A stretch of DNA of 64,000 nucleotides from Planctomycetota bacterium. Its GTDB lineage: Bacteria; Planctomycetota; UBA1135; GCA-002748355. Each line of letters starts with the position of its first letter. The first letter of the stretch is position 1. A program made the translations under genes and the position numbers. Under the pieces are notes generated by a model. That model did not search any database and was not told the DNA's origin. It worked only from the letters and a program-made list of their open reading frames with translations. The stretch lies in contig DROQ01000096.1 in assembly GCA_011321845.1 (NCBI GenBank), positions 21,181 to 85,180 of the forward strand, read 5' to 3'. Positions 40,301-47,753 of this stretch are shown piece by piece.

Positions 40301-40645
40301 TGCGCGATGATCTTCGACGCCTTCGAAGGATCCCCCCTCCAAGACCGCCTCGATGGGGGACGCGTCCTGGAACAGGAACTCCCCATCCTCCACCGCGGCA
40401 GGGACGGAAAAACTTGGCGGGGGACGATGGATCTCCTGTTGGAGGAGGGGGGGGACCTTGTGGTGGTGGATTTCAAAACAAACCGCCTGGGAGAGGATGG
40501 GATCCTCTCCTTGGCAAGCCGCTATCAGTGGCAGCTTCGCGTCTACCAGGAGGCGATCCAGGCGGCCTATGAGCTGGAGGAGGCTCCCGAGGGAGAGATC
40601 TGGGTCCTCCGCGAAGGCATCTCCCACCGCTATCCCAAGCCCTGA
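37382..40645 (+). CDS. addA: AddA-like UvrD-family helicase with C-terminal nuclease
   Basis: A 1087-residue ATP-dependent 3'-5' helicase/exonuclease. The start is GTG 37382, overlapping the addB stop. Motif I is AGAGTGKT at 23-30, motif Ia VTTFTESAAQEMAERI, motif II VDEFQDTD, motif III VVGDPKQSIYRFRGAD, motif V TIHKAKGLEF and motif VI YVAMTRARSELWLS. The C-terminal PD-(D/E)XK nuclease reads WRGTMDLLLEE and LVVVDFKTNR (D1030, K1032). Together with addB it should form an AddAB-type complex that processes DNA ends and recognises a chi site. It is followed by a TTGACA promoter 1 base after the stop. Confidence 0.93.
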   Translation: MIQDQNEREKALRTFSENTLVIAGAGTGKTSLLTGRVLTALLGQGLEPEQILVTTFTESAAQEMAERIELALRHCSQGELPPGGDAARALAALGLAPEGVQALAQRLLQVGLPPMQTIHSFCLGVLRDFSREAGLPPNLDLLDEVARDQLFAAFFQGFLDSEFGEGKPILSEEQWDRCFQWLSMEELRELLEKWLSNPRWAALPLDKDLAPLQERGRALHAQMRDQIAAVYETCSLRAGCNFETVLVPFHRALGEFVEKGLDCRKTPEWLAIAAMLPSGMERTPGVPSKYAQKELLEGLFKTCRSMLQSISKIPDSETLEALGILLAELSNRFKEFCAIQGKLSFDDMIERTRQLVCRGDRVRDLLRQRYRLILVDEFQDTDPSQNELFLQLGDRAGSLFVVGDPKQSIYRFRGADMEAYEEATTRILAQGSTCKLSANFRSRPEILDFVNRICAVRISPSPGLQPPYEELSSGREFPPPSQPAIRLLRSECPRRTPAPERRIQEARILGAQLLARRERIGSDEAWKGVGLLVRTLNTGETLAKELRKMGVPVLKEGGKKFYERFEIQRFLALLGLMVHPHDEASLLAILRSPLAAVPDGELLRYAKQVQGGDAPPFGELLLLGEEALGGLPEPLREAILSLQTLRARILDLPSDLALKRLLWDSGLQVAEAASYDGHQRLANLQLFIDDCATRLREEGGDLHAAYDNLIRQAQRATDFNEASLFDPETRAVRVMTIHKAKGLEFDLTILADLTARKNHKSSKGAFGFKTSSGRWRTVFDIGSCNSPQFFLMEERRKQHEEAQERRLEYVAMTRARSELWLSWNSVPTNKAAFELPDLLEGLGLEDRIEGFTAEEEEPQARGRPSSKLSLDTVDHWIKLREKTARRAFASMRASLLPPSSQDQGTPQERGQVREGPSHAPNPEGEAFAKNLGTLCHWVLQQRIERGLAERMAVARNWVRQVPGEEDRERLLAECAMIFDAFEGSPLQDRLDGGRVLEQELPILHRGRDGKTWRGTMDLLLEEGGDLVVVDFKTNRLGEDGILSLASRYQWQLRVYQEAIQAAYELEEAPEGEIWVLREGISHRYPKP

Positions 40646-40646
40646 G

Positions 40647-40675
40647 TTGACAGCCAGTGATCCCGGCCCGACACT
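40647..40675 (+). promoter_or_regulatory. Promoter of the HTH-EIIA gene (possible leaderless start)
   Basis: A perfect -35 box TTGACA (40647-40652), a 17-base spacer and -10-like GACACT (40670-40675) lie directly after the addA stop. The ATG follows after 7 bases with no Shine-Dalgarno, so the mRNA is probably leaderless or nearly so. The -10 box is poor (3 of 6). Confidence 0.5.
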
Positions 40676-40682
40676 CTCCAGC

Positions 40683-41354
40683 ATGAAGCTCAACGTCTCC
40701 GAAGCAGCCAACCTCCTCCAAGTCTCCGAACGGACCATCCGTCGGTGGATTGACATCCTCGGCCTCCCCGCCACCGAGGGAGAAGATGGGCCGGAGTTCC
40801 ACCGCAGGGAACTGATCGAATGGGCGGACGCGCACAGCTTTCATCTCGCCAAGGAGGTCCCAGGCGAAAAAGACGCCACTCCTCCCAGCATCCAAGAGGC
40901 TTTGGAACAGGGCGGGATCCATCACCAGGTCCCGGGAAAAAGCGTCGAGGAATGCCTGGAACAGGTCTCCAGATTGCTCCACCTCCCCGACCCCATCGAC
41001 CGCGTCTTTTTCCACCATGTCCTTTTGGCACGCGAGGACCTCGCCTCCACCGGGATCGGAGAAGGGATTGCCATCCCCCATGTCCGGGCACCCTTGGTGC
41101 TCCATGTGGACGTCCCCACACTCGGCCTCTTCTTTCTCGAATCCCCGGTGGACTGGGGAGCCATCGACAACAAACCGGTTGAAATCCTCTTCGCCCTCGT
41201 CAGCCCCGGAGTGCGCCAGCACCTTGGCCTCCTCTCCAGGATCTCCTTCGCGGTCCGTGACCCCGAATTTCACAACCTCCTCAAGGAACGCGCCTCTGGC
41301 CAGGCACTCCTCGAGGCGGCAGGAAGCATCGATCAGAAATTGGCCCAAAGGTAA
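40683..41354 (+). CDS. HTH-EIIA(Ntr) fusion regulator (PtsN-like)
   Basis: A 223-residue protein joining two parts. Residues 1-55 are an excisionase/MerR-type winged HTH (VSEAANLLQVSERTIRRWID). Residues ~70-220 are a PTS EIIA domain of the fructose/nitrogen type, with the phosphorylatable H133 in GIGEGIAIPHVRAP and a later VEILFALVSPG. Stand-alone PtsN acts as a phosphorylation-dependent regulatory partner; here the DNA-binding domain suggests the phosphorylation state directly gates transcription. No EI, HPr or sugar permease gene is nearby. Target genes are unknown. Confidence 0.88.
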   Translation: MKLNVSEAANLLQVSERTIRRWIDILGLPATEGEDGPEFHRRELIEWADAHSFHLAKEVPGEKDATPPSIQEALEQGGIHHQVPGKSVEECLEQVSRLLHLPDPIDRVFFHHVLLAREDLASTGIGEGIAIPHVRAPLVLHVDVPTLGLFFLESPVDWGAIDNKPVEILFALVSPGVRQHLGLLSRISFAVRDPEFHNLLKERASGQALLEAAGSIDQKLAQR

Positions 41355-41361
41355 AACAACA

Positions 41362-42459
41362 ATGCTCGCGATCCTCTTCTCCACCGCCCCCCTCCTCCTC
41401 AACGGGGCTCTCCCCCCCACTCCTCAGAACGGAAAGGCTTCCAAGCCCGCCCAGGAGGAAACCGCCAGGTTTCAAAACTATGCCTTCCAGATTCCGAAAG
41501 AGTGGAGAAAGGCCAAGACCCAAGGAAAAACGCTCCGCTGGGTCCTGGTTGGAAAAAACGGAAAAAGCCTCTCCATGAGCATGGGAACTCTGGAAACCAG
41601 ACTCAGCCCGCAACAATACCTGGTGGACCGACTCGGTAGACTCGGAGGAAAAGCGACGCCCAAGTACTATGGAGGCGACTCCTCGGGAATTCCCTACCTC
41701 GGGGTGGAGTTCCTGATGAACGCGGGAAAAGAAAAAGACCAGCGTACCCGGACTCTCATCGCCGTCTTCAGCCCGGGCTCGAAGAAAATCCGTTTCGTCG
41801 CCACAGGGGATGGAGACCTCCTTTTGAGCCAGCGGGCTGCCATCAAACGCCTACTCTTTACCTTCCGAGGCTGGGGCAAGCCCCTCCCTCAGAGGCTTCC
41901 CGATCCCGAGCCGGCCAAGCCCCGCTCCATGCCCAGCCTTTCCTCCCCGGGCCCTACCGCATCCCGGCCCTCGAAGAGTGGCGTGGCTCCTTCCAAGCCG
42001 ATCAGCGGCCAACCCAAAGGTTGGAACCGGACCAAGGTCATGGACCTGACCCTCTTCTTCCCCAAGGCTTGGGTCCAACGCCAACCTTCGAACAACATGC
42101 GGCTTCTTGAGCTACACCTCAAAGGCTCAGACGGCGAAGGAGTCCTCGTGGCATATTACTTTGGGCCTTCCAGTGGTTCCATCCGGATGAACCTGGACCG
42201 ATGGAAGGGGCAATTCCAGGATCCCAAGAACGTCCAGGAGAAGGAGATCAAGGGTGCCCGCTTCAAGACCACCCTACTGAGTTTGGATGGGATCTATGGG
42301 GGTGGGATGAGCGGAAAAAAGATCCAGGGCCGCAGCCGCCTCTTCGCCTGGATCACTCGCACTCCCAAGGGACCCTTCTACTTCAAGTTGGTCGCCCCCA
42401 AAAAAACCGTGGACCAATGGGAGGCGGACCTGCTCAAGGTCGCGCAACAGATCCGCTGA
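41362..42459 (+). CDS. Secreted two-domain protein of unknown function
   Basis: A 365-residue exported protein; the signal peptide is residues 1-16 (LAILFSTAPLLLNGA). Two domains of similar layout are separated by a Pro/Ser-rich linker (residues ~175-220): one around FQNYAFQIPKEWRKA, one around VMDLTLFFPKAWVQR with YYFGPSSGSIRMNLDRWKGQF. Both look like small Mog1/PsbP-type alpha/beta domains. The start ATG 41362 is 7 bases after the EIIA stop, so it may be cotranscribed. Similar to the C-terminal half of the secreted protein at 2605. No catalytic motif. Confidence 0.7.
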   Translation: MLAILFSTAPLLLNGALPPTPQNGKASKPAQEETARFQNYAFQIPKEWRKAKTQGKTLRWVLVGKNGKSLSMSMGTLETRLSPQQYLVDRLGRLGGKATPKYYGGDSSGIPYLGVEFLMNAGKEKDQRTRTLIAVFSPGSKKIRFVATGDGDLLLSQRAAIKRLLFTFRGWGKPLPQRLPDPEPAKPRSMPSLSSPGPTASRPSKSGVAPSKPISGQPKGWNRTKVMDLTLFFPKAWVQRQPSNNMRLLELHLKGSDGEGVLVAYYFGPSSGSIRMNLDRWKGQFQDPKNVQEKEIKGARFKTTLLSLDGIYGGGMSGKKIQGRSRLFAWITRTPKGPFYFKLVAPKKTVDQWEADLLKVAQQIR

Positions 42460-42519
42460 CAGGTTTACCTGTAGGATTGGTTCTGACAGGGTCGCTTGCA
42501 GGGGGGAGGCGACAGTCCT

Positions 42520-42870
42520 CTACTGGCGGAGGGATTCGATGCGCCCAGCCTGGTCCAGGATCTGGGTGATCCGGAGGCCGTAGCAGTCATCCACCATGAC
42601 GACTTCACCGCGGGCAATCAGCTTGCCGTTGACCCGGAGATCCACGGGCTCTTCGGATTTCTTGTCGAGAGGGAGGATGCTCCCGGGACCCAGTTCCAGG
42701 ACCTGATCCAAGTTCATCTCCGCCCGGCCCACCTCGACCGAAATGGGGATGGGGACATCCAAGAGAAGGTCCAGATTCTGGCGCTCGGCCTGAGCCCCTT
42801 CACCGCCCTCCAGAGGGCCAAAGTCCACAGCTTGGGCTGTTACTTCGGGATTTGCCTGTTCTTCGCTCAT
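42520..42870 (-). CDS. fliN: Flagellar switch protein FliN
   Basis: C-ring component of 116 residues that, with FliM and FliG, forms the flagellar switch. The start is ATG 42870: the GTG at 42882 in the same frame is really the Shine-Dalgarno (GGAGGAAG) of this ATG. The SpoA/FliN domain covers residues ~40-110 (LLLDVPIPISVEVGRAEM, VDLRVNGKLIARGEVV, YGLRITQIL). It is the last gene of the motility operon; the usual fliO/P/Q/R genes do not follow, and the next gene is convergent. Confidence 0.95.
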   Translation of the reverse strand: MSEEQANPEVTAQAVDFGPLEGGEGAQAERQNLDLLLDVPIPISVEVGRAEMNLDQVLELGPGSILPLDKKSEEPVDLRVNGKLIARGEVVMVDDCYGLRITQILDQAGRIESLRQ

Positions 42871-42884
42871 TTCTTCCTCCACCG

Positions 42885-43886
42885 TTATCCCTTGTGCACC
42901 ACCTCAAGAATTTTGGTGGCATACCGCCTTCCACGGGTGCCCAGCACACCCCGGAATTTCGTTTTCCCTTGAACCGGGATGTTCAGGAGATCTCCCGGTT
43001 TTGTCGTAAGTGAAAGGACATCGCCGGTCTTCAAGGCCAGGATGTCCCGAAGCTTCAATTCCATCTCCCCGAGGAGAACCTTGAGGCCCATGGGGATGTT
43101 CAAGACCGTCTCGGTCAAGAGGTTCCGATAAGCTCCCTCCTTTCCACCATCCGAAAGGAAACGAGAACTCTCCAAGGCTCCGAGATGCGGCTCCAGGGCG
43201 GCGTAGGGGACAGCCAGCCGAAGATCCCCGAAAAGAGGGTTTCCCGACACCTGGAAATGAAGAGCGAGGATGACTTCCTGGGCGGGGAGTACCTGGGCGA
43301 GCGTCGGGTTGGTGTAGCGAGCGATGACCTTGGGCTCGACCTGCACCATCTCCCCGAGCCCCTCCTGGATGTGGACGAGTAGAGGCTGCAAGAGGGCGTC
43401 CGCGACCTCGTACTCCGCTTCCGAAAGATCCTGAGGGCAGGTGTGGACCTCTCCCGTCCCACCAAGGATCCGATCCACTGCGCCATAAAGAAGCTCAGGA
43501 GAAACGGTCAGGATCGAAGGAAAGCGCAGCGGGTCCATCTGGAGGACGTAGGTTCCCGTTGGATTGTCCAAAAGGGAGAGCCAACTCGAGAAACGGAGCT
43601 GCTCCACGCCCACGCAATCGCAGCTCGCATCCAGCCGGAGCCGCTCCGCGATCGCGGACCCCATTTTCCGCGAGACCATCTCCTGGATCCGGGCGAGGAC
43701 CTGGAGCTGAGCCCGGGTAAACCGGTTCGGTTTCAGGAGATCAAGTTCGGAAACCTTGTAAGAACCCTGGGACTCTCCGCCCGAAAAATCGAGGCTTTCG
43801 GCCTCCTCCAGCTCCTCGGGCATTCCCTCGTTCTGAAAAAGATCGAGGAGGGCGTCGATCTCGGCATTTGAAAGGATCTCTTCCAC
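42885..43886 (-). CDS. fliM: Flagellar switch protein FliM
   Basis: C-ring protein of 333 residues that receives phospho-CheY and sets rotor direction. The N-terminal motif EEILSNAEIDALLDLF matches the conserved CheY-binding peptide. The middle domain (~45-230) has the CheC-like pattern (GDLRLAVPYAALEPHLG), and the C-terminus (~245-333) is a FliN-like SpoA domain. The start is GTG 43886, 21 bases after the fliL stop; fliN follows after 14 bases. Confidence 0.95.
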   Translation of the reverse strand: MEEILSNAEIDALLDLFQNEGMPEELEEAESLDFSGGESQGSYKVSELDLLKPNRFTRAQLQVLARIQEMVSRKMGSAIAERLRLDASCDCVGVEQLRFSSWLSLLDNPTGTYVLQMDPLRFPSILTVSPELLYGAVDRILGGTGEVHTCPQDLSEAEYEVADALLQPLLVHIQEGLGEMVQVEPKVIARYTNPTLAQVLPAQEVILALHFQVSGNPLFGDLRLAVPYAALEPHLGALESSRFLSDGGKEGAYRNLLTETVLNIPMGLKVLLGEMELKLRDILALKTGDVLSLTTKPGDLLNIPVQGKTKFRGVLGTRGRRYATKILEVVHKG

Positions 43887-43907
43887 GGGCGTTTCCGAGC
43901 AGTCGGC

Positions 43908-44405
43908 CTACTTGATCAAGTATTCGTCAAAGTAAACGTCGGTCACCTTGGCGTGGGCTTCTTCGGGGTTGGGGAAGAAGGTCTCGTTCAGGATGTCCCG
44001 CATCTCCAACTTGAGTTGCAAGGCGTTATCCCCCCCCGTGAGTTCATCCACCTTTTTTCCCAACAGGAGAATCTGGATCCTGCTCCGGGCCTTGGGCATC
44101 CCCTCAAGAATGATACCTTGGGCCTTGAGATCATCTTCTGCCTTGTACTCGAAGGAGATCCCGATCTTGGCGACATTCCTGCGGGTCCCCGGATTGAAAG
44201 TCCAAGAGAGCTTATCGGGCCAAACCTTGGCTGGAAAGCTATCCAAGTCGACCGACTTCTTCTCATCCTCTGGTTTTTTGGGTGCGGTCATGGCAACAAC
44301 ACCCACCGCCCCGCCAACCACGAGGATCACCCCTAAAAGGATTGGAAGTACCTTGGACTTCCCACCTTCGTTTTCGCCGTCTTTCTTTTCCTTGTCGTCG
44401 GCCAT
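43908..44405 (-). CDS. fliL: Flagellar basal-body-associated protein FliL
   Basis: A 165-residue inner-membrane protein that supports the stator. A charged cytoplasmic tail (DDKEKKDGENEGGKSK) precedes one membrane helix (~19-41), then a periplasmic stomatin-like domain ending in TDVYFDEYLIK, the typical FliL terminus. The ATG 44405 follows a 166-base gap that contains a perfect sigma-28 -10-like octamer, so fliL-fliM-fliN may have its own promoter. Confidence 0.92.
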   Translation of the reverse strand: MADDKEKKDGENEGGKSKVLPILLGVILVVGGAVGVVAMTAPKKPEDEKKSVDLDSFPAKVWPDKLSWTFNPGTRRNVAKIGISFEYKAEDDLKAQGIILEGMPKARSRIQILLLGKKVDELTGGDNALQLKLEMRDILNETFFPNPEEAHAKVTDVYFDEYLIK

Positions 44406-44520
44406 CTGTCCATTCCTTCACATCTGGAAATCGGATTGGCTCTGGCTCGCACGATCCATGGTCTCGAACCATCCGTGCCAGTCGGGAAAAAAGGTGCCCG
44501 AATCGCGCCACTTCCCTTTG

Positions 44521-44528
44521 TTATCGGC
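44521..44528 (-). promoter_or_regulatory. Sigma-28-type -10 octamer upstream of fliL
   Basis: On the minus strand this reads GCCGATAA, an exact match to the FliA consensus, 115 bases before the fliL ATG. The region where the -35 (TAAA) should be has only CAAGTC, so function is uncertain. Confidence 0.3.
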
Positions 44529-44571
44529 ACTTGGGGCTCACGACTTGCGTGGGATCCCGAACAAAGAGGAG

Positions 44572-45240
44572 CTAGCGTTTTCGGATCACTCGAATCGATA
44601 GAGTCCTCCAGGCGCCATTCTTGGCTTGCTTGGCCCGCAAAACGCCGGCAGAGGGCCGCAGCTCCGCAGTACATCCCACCTCCCGGAGAAACCGCAGAAC
44701 GTTCTGGCAGCGCTGAGCCGCCAGATCCAGGGGAATCATGCTCTCGATAAAGCTGGCATACGTTCGAAACTCCACGGTGAAATCCCCGCCGTTGAGGCTC
44801 CTGGATAACTCGTCCAGATAGGCCAGGCCCTTCTGGGGGATCTCGGCCGAATGGTGGGCGAAGACAAAGGGGGCCGTCATCTCGATCTCTTCGGTGGCCT
44901 CCAGTTTTTCGCTTCGACTCTTGTGGAGTTCCACCTCGTCCCCCGTCCTTTCCTCCTCCGTCAACTCCCCCGGAGTCTTGTCCTGCTTCAGATACTGGGG
45001 TCTTGGGGCGTTGTTCTTGGCAAGGTATTTGGATCCCTCGAGGAGCCCCCCATTGCCCACTGTCGAATAGATCGCATTGGCCATGGACCCTCTCATGGCC
45101 TCCAGGAGCCCCGCCTGCTGTTGCTGAGCATAAACATTGAGAAGGATGAAGAACACCAGCAACAGGGTCATGAGGTCGGCAAAAGTCGCCATATAGGCGG
45201 GAACCCCGGCTTTTTTTTCTTCTTTGACTTCTACCGCCAT
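44572..45240 (-). CDS. MotB-like stator protein, second copy with divergent peptidoglycan-binding domain
   Basis: A 222-residue MotB paralogue. The N-terminal plug/TM segment is typical: YMATFADLMTLLLVFFILL, with the proton-binding Asp at D22. The linker is acidic. The C-terminal domain (~120-222) is OmpA-like in outline (LDLAAQRCQNVLRFL) but lacks the usual GHTD. It overlaps the upstream motB by one base (TGATG). Two MotB proteins behind one MotA suggest a mixed or alternative stator. Confidence 0.85.
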   Translation of the reverse strand: MAVEVKEEKKAGVPAYMATFADLMTLLLVFFILLNVYAQQQQAGLLEAMRGSMANAIYSTVGNGGLLEGSKYLAKNNAPRPQYLKQDKTPGELTEEERTGDEVELHKSRSEKLEATEEIEMTAPFVFAHHSAEIPQKGLAYLDELSRSLNGGDFTVEFRTYASFIESMIPLDLAAQRCQNVLRFLREVGCTAELRPSAGVLRAKQAKNGAWRTLSIRVIRKR

Positions 45241-45959
45241 CAGCGCCCTTCCTTCCCTGCGGATTCTTTGGGGAGGACCAACAGCTCCACTCTTCGGTTT
45301 TGGGACTGTTCCTCGTCTCCGATTCCCCGGGTTCTCGGGTGCCGATCCCCCTCCGAACGGATGGTCACCATCTCGAATTGAACTCCTTCCAACCCCATGA
45401 TGCGGGCCACCCGTCTCGCCCTCGCAAGAGCGAGGGCGTCGTATCCTCCCAGCTTGGAATCTTTATCGGAGATCGTGTCGCAATGTCCTTCGATCACAAA
45501 GCGGCGTCCCCGATGCAATCGAAGGCGACGCCCCAGCTTTCGGATCTCCTCTTCGAAGCTGGCGGAGGGCCGATCATCCCCCGGTGCGAAACAACTCACC
45601 GTGGTAGGAACGATCCTCACCCCTCCATCCAGGGTCTTGTCCGAGATTACAAAACCATCCAGTTTCCGGATCTGATTTTCCAAGTCGGGGTTGGCTTTGT
45701 CATCCGGTCGAGAGACCCCCGAATCCGCCCGGTATTCCAGGGTGGGCGTTTCCATCAAATCGGGCTTGTTCTTCTGGTCCTTCCCAATGATCCCGAAGCC
45801 GCCTTTGACCATGTCCATCACCTTGTTCAGGGTGTCAGTCTCTTGGGTGGTAAAGGTCAGCATCATGATGAACAGAGTCACCAGGAGGGAGACGAGATCC
45901 GAGAAGGTAACCAGCCATTCGGGCGCGCCCTCTGGTGGGTCTTCTTCAGGTACGTCCAT
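45240..45959 (-). CDS. motB: Flagellar stator protein MotB
   Basis: A 239-residue stator subunit that anchors MotA to peptidoglycan. The TM helix has WLVTFSDLVSLLVTLF with proton-carrying D21. The C-terminal OmpA-like domain has VIEGHCDTISDKD and ALARARRVARIM, the peptidoglycan-binding core. It starts 24 bases after motA and is followed without a gap by the second MotB copy. Confidence 0.93.
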   Translation of the reverse strand: MDVPEEDPPEGAPEWLVTFSDLVSLLVTLFIMMLTFTTQETDTLNKVMDMVKGGFGIIGKDQKNKPDLMETPTLEYRADSGVSRPDDKANPDLENQIRKLDGFVISDKTLDGGVRIVPTTVSCFAPGDDRPSASFEEEIRKLGRRLRLHRGRRFVIEGHCDTISDKDSKLGGYDALALARARRVARIMGLEGVQFEMVTIRSEGDRHPRTRGIGDEEQSQNRRVELLVLPKESAGKEGR

Positions 45960-45983
45960 CGCATCCTCCAGGACTATGCCCGA

Positions 45984-46751
45984 TCAACTCGACTCGACAG
46001 CTTCCCGGTCTTTGGGTGACAGGAAAGACTTCAACTTTTCTTTGACAAGGGCTGGCTTGTCTCCCGCTTGGATCGCGATGATTCCCTCCACCATCAGCCC
46101 CTTTAGAGCGACCTCTTCCTTGGAACGGTTATCCAACTTGGTTGCGAAGGGGATGTAAAAGAGGTTCGCTGTAAAAGCTCCGTAAAAGGTAGTCAAAAGG
46201 GCCACCGCCATACCTGCCCCGATCGCGCTGGGGTCGGACATGTTCTGGAGCATTTGGATCAACCCGATCAAGGTGCCGATCATTCCAAAAGCTGGGGCCA
46301 TGGAACCCATGGTTTCGAGGATGGATTTTCCCTGCGAATGCCTACCCATGAGATTGACCAGATCGATCTCGAGAATCTCCCGGACGGTTGGGCCCGGAAA
46401 ACCATCGATGATCAACCGGAGCCCCTTTTTCATGAATTCATCGTCCAGTTCCTCCAGTTTCTCCTCGAGCGCAAGGAGCCCTTCCTTTCGAGCAAGGTTG
46501 GAGTAAGAGACGATCCTTTCGATCTCCTCGGTAGGAGTGGGCAGAGGATAGAGGAGAACCTTTTTCACCACCCCCATGACCGAGAGGACGGCGGAGAGCT
46601 TGAAGCAGGTCAAAACCGAAGCGATCGTGCCCCCCATGACGATCATGACCGAAGGCGAATCCCAGAAGATGGAGATCGGGCCCCCCATCATGATCGCGAC
46701 AAGCACAAGGACCAAACCCAGGATAACCCCGATCAGTGACGCGAGATCCAT
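45984..46751 (-). CDS. motA: Flagellar stator protein MotA
   Basis: A 255-residue channel subunit with four membrane helices (~5-22, ~30-50, ~145-170, ~180-200). The TM3 segment MAPAFGMIGTLIGLIQML carries the conserved Pro, and the cytoplasmic loop has the acidic/basic residues that contact FliG. GGGGGGAAGG precedes the ATG 46751. The 184-base gap upstream holds two copies of GAAGTCCCCATT. Confidence 0.95.
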   Translation of the reverse strand: MDLASLIGVILGLVLVLVAIMMGGPISIFWDSPSVMIVMGGTIASVLTCFKLSAVLSVMGVVKKVLLYPLPTPTEEIERIVSYSNLARKEGLLALEEKLEELDDEFMKKGLRLIIDGFPGPTVREILEIDLVNLMGRHSQGKSILETMGSMAPAFGMIGTLIGLIQMLQNMSDPSAIGAGMAVALLTTFYGAFTANLFYIPFATKLDNRSKEEVALKGLMVEGIIAIQAGDKPALVKEKLKSFLSPKDREAVESS

Positions 46752-46800
46752 GCGGTCCTTCCCCCCTTCTTGGCCAGATACGACTTATCCCAATGGAGAC

Positions 46801-46910
46801 GAAGTCCCCATTTCCCATAGGAGAGAAATCGGCTGTTCCCCATCCGGACTGTTCAAAACCACAACAGCCCAGCCTCATGGGGGCTTCGGCTCTACTTGGA
46901 AGTCCCCATT
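46801..46910. repeat. Pair of GAAGTCCCCATT direct repeats upstream of motA
   Basis: The 12-mer occurs at 46801-46812 and 46899-46910, 98 bases apart, in the non-coding gap between the MotE-like gene and motA. GGTT/AACC bases at 46921-46934 form a weak hairpin just past the MotE stop. The pair could be a regulator site for the motor genes. Confidence 0.4.
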
Positions 46911-46935
46911 CCCTGCTGAAAACCCCCGCGGGTTC

Positions 46936-47742
46936 TCATTTGGGGCGGATCAATTTGATGGCTTTTTGGATGAGTTGAGCGCCTCGTTGGGTATCCATGA
47001 TCTCCAGGATCTTGGCCGCGGCTTCGGGGTCCATGGTAACAAGGATTTTCACGGCAAGGTCTTCCTTGTCCGGAAGGAACTCAAGAAGGACTTCCGAAGC
47101 CTTCTGTGGCTTCATCAGAGCAAGAGAAACAGCCTGGCGCTTCAGGTTTTTCAGCTCGCTCTTCTTGAGAATTGTGATGTCAGCCTGGAAACGTGTCTTC
47201 AGAGTTTTCAAATCCTGGATTTTTCGATCCACTTCTTCCATCTTCCGAAGAACATTGTCCATCTCCTTTCGGATAGACGCCCTTCGGTCTTCGATGTCCG
47301 ACTCTTGCAATTGGAGTTCGAACTCCCTGGTCTTGATGGAGGCCTTCTTCGCGAGGAGCTGGTCCTTGAGTTCTTCCGCCGATCGATAGAACTCCAGGAT
47401 TTCCTCTCTAGTGGTCTGTGGGACAAAGCTTTTCAGAGTGAAGAGCCGCTTTTTTCGGACGCGGTCCGCTGAAACGATATGAACATCCTTTTTTGCGGGC
47501 TTCTCCTGCTCTTGCTTAGGCTCCTTCTTTTTTGGTTTTTCTTTCACTGCCGAGGCATCGATGGGCCCGAATTCATCGGATTCGGGGGGTTCGGGTTCTT
47601 TCAGGAATTGGTTCAAGACAGGAACAGAACGAACTCCTTCGGGGTTGAGTCTCCCGGCGACTCCAAGGAGTCCTACGACAGAAGCTCCAAATACCGCCAC
47701 CCCGGCGGTCGCCAATCCCATGCCCGCAATGACACCTTTCAT
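46936..47742 (-). CDS. MotE-like coiled-coil protein with MgtE-N-type domain
   Basis: A 268-residue protein. One N-terminal membrane helix (~6-30) is followed by a Pro/Glu/Lys linker and a long coiled coil (~105-200, RKMEEVDRKIQDLKTLKTRF). The C-terminal ~60 residues (QKASEVLLEFLPDKEDLAVKILVTMDPEAAAKILEIMD) match the MgtE intracellular N domain as found in MotE/FlbB-type motor proteins. Between fliJ and motA this position fits a periplasmic or cytoplasmic motor-assembly factor. Function inferred from family and place. Confidence 0.75.
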   Translation of the reverse strand: MKGVIAGMGLATAGVAVFGASVVGLLGVAGRLNPEGVRSVPVLNQFLKEPEPPESDEFGPIDASAVKEKPKKKEPKQEQEKPAKKDVHIVSADRVRKKRLFTLKSFVPQTTREEILEFYRSAEELKDQLLAKKASIKTREFELQLQESDIEDRRASIRKEMDNVLRKMEEVDRKIQDLKTLKTRFQADITILKKSELKNLKRQAVSLALMKPQKASEVLLEFLPDKEDLAVKILVTMDPEAAAKILEIMDTQRGAQLIQKAIKLIRPK

Positions 47743-47753
47743 GCCTCACATCC

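Noticed and set aside
42459-42472. ACAGG-TTTA-CCTGT hairpin between the convergent secreted-protein gene and fliN
   Set aside because: Only a 5-bp stem and no T-run; too weak to call a terminator.
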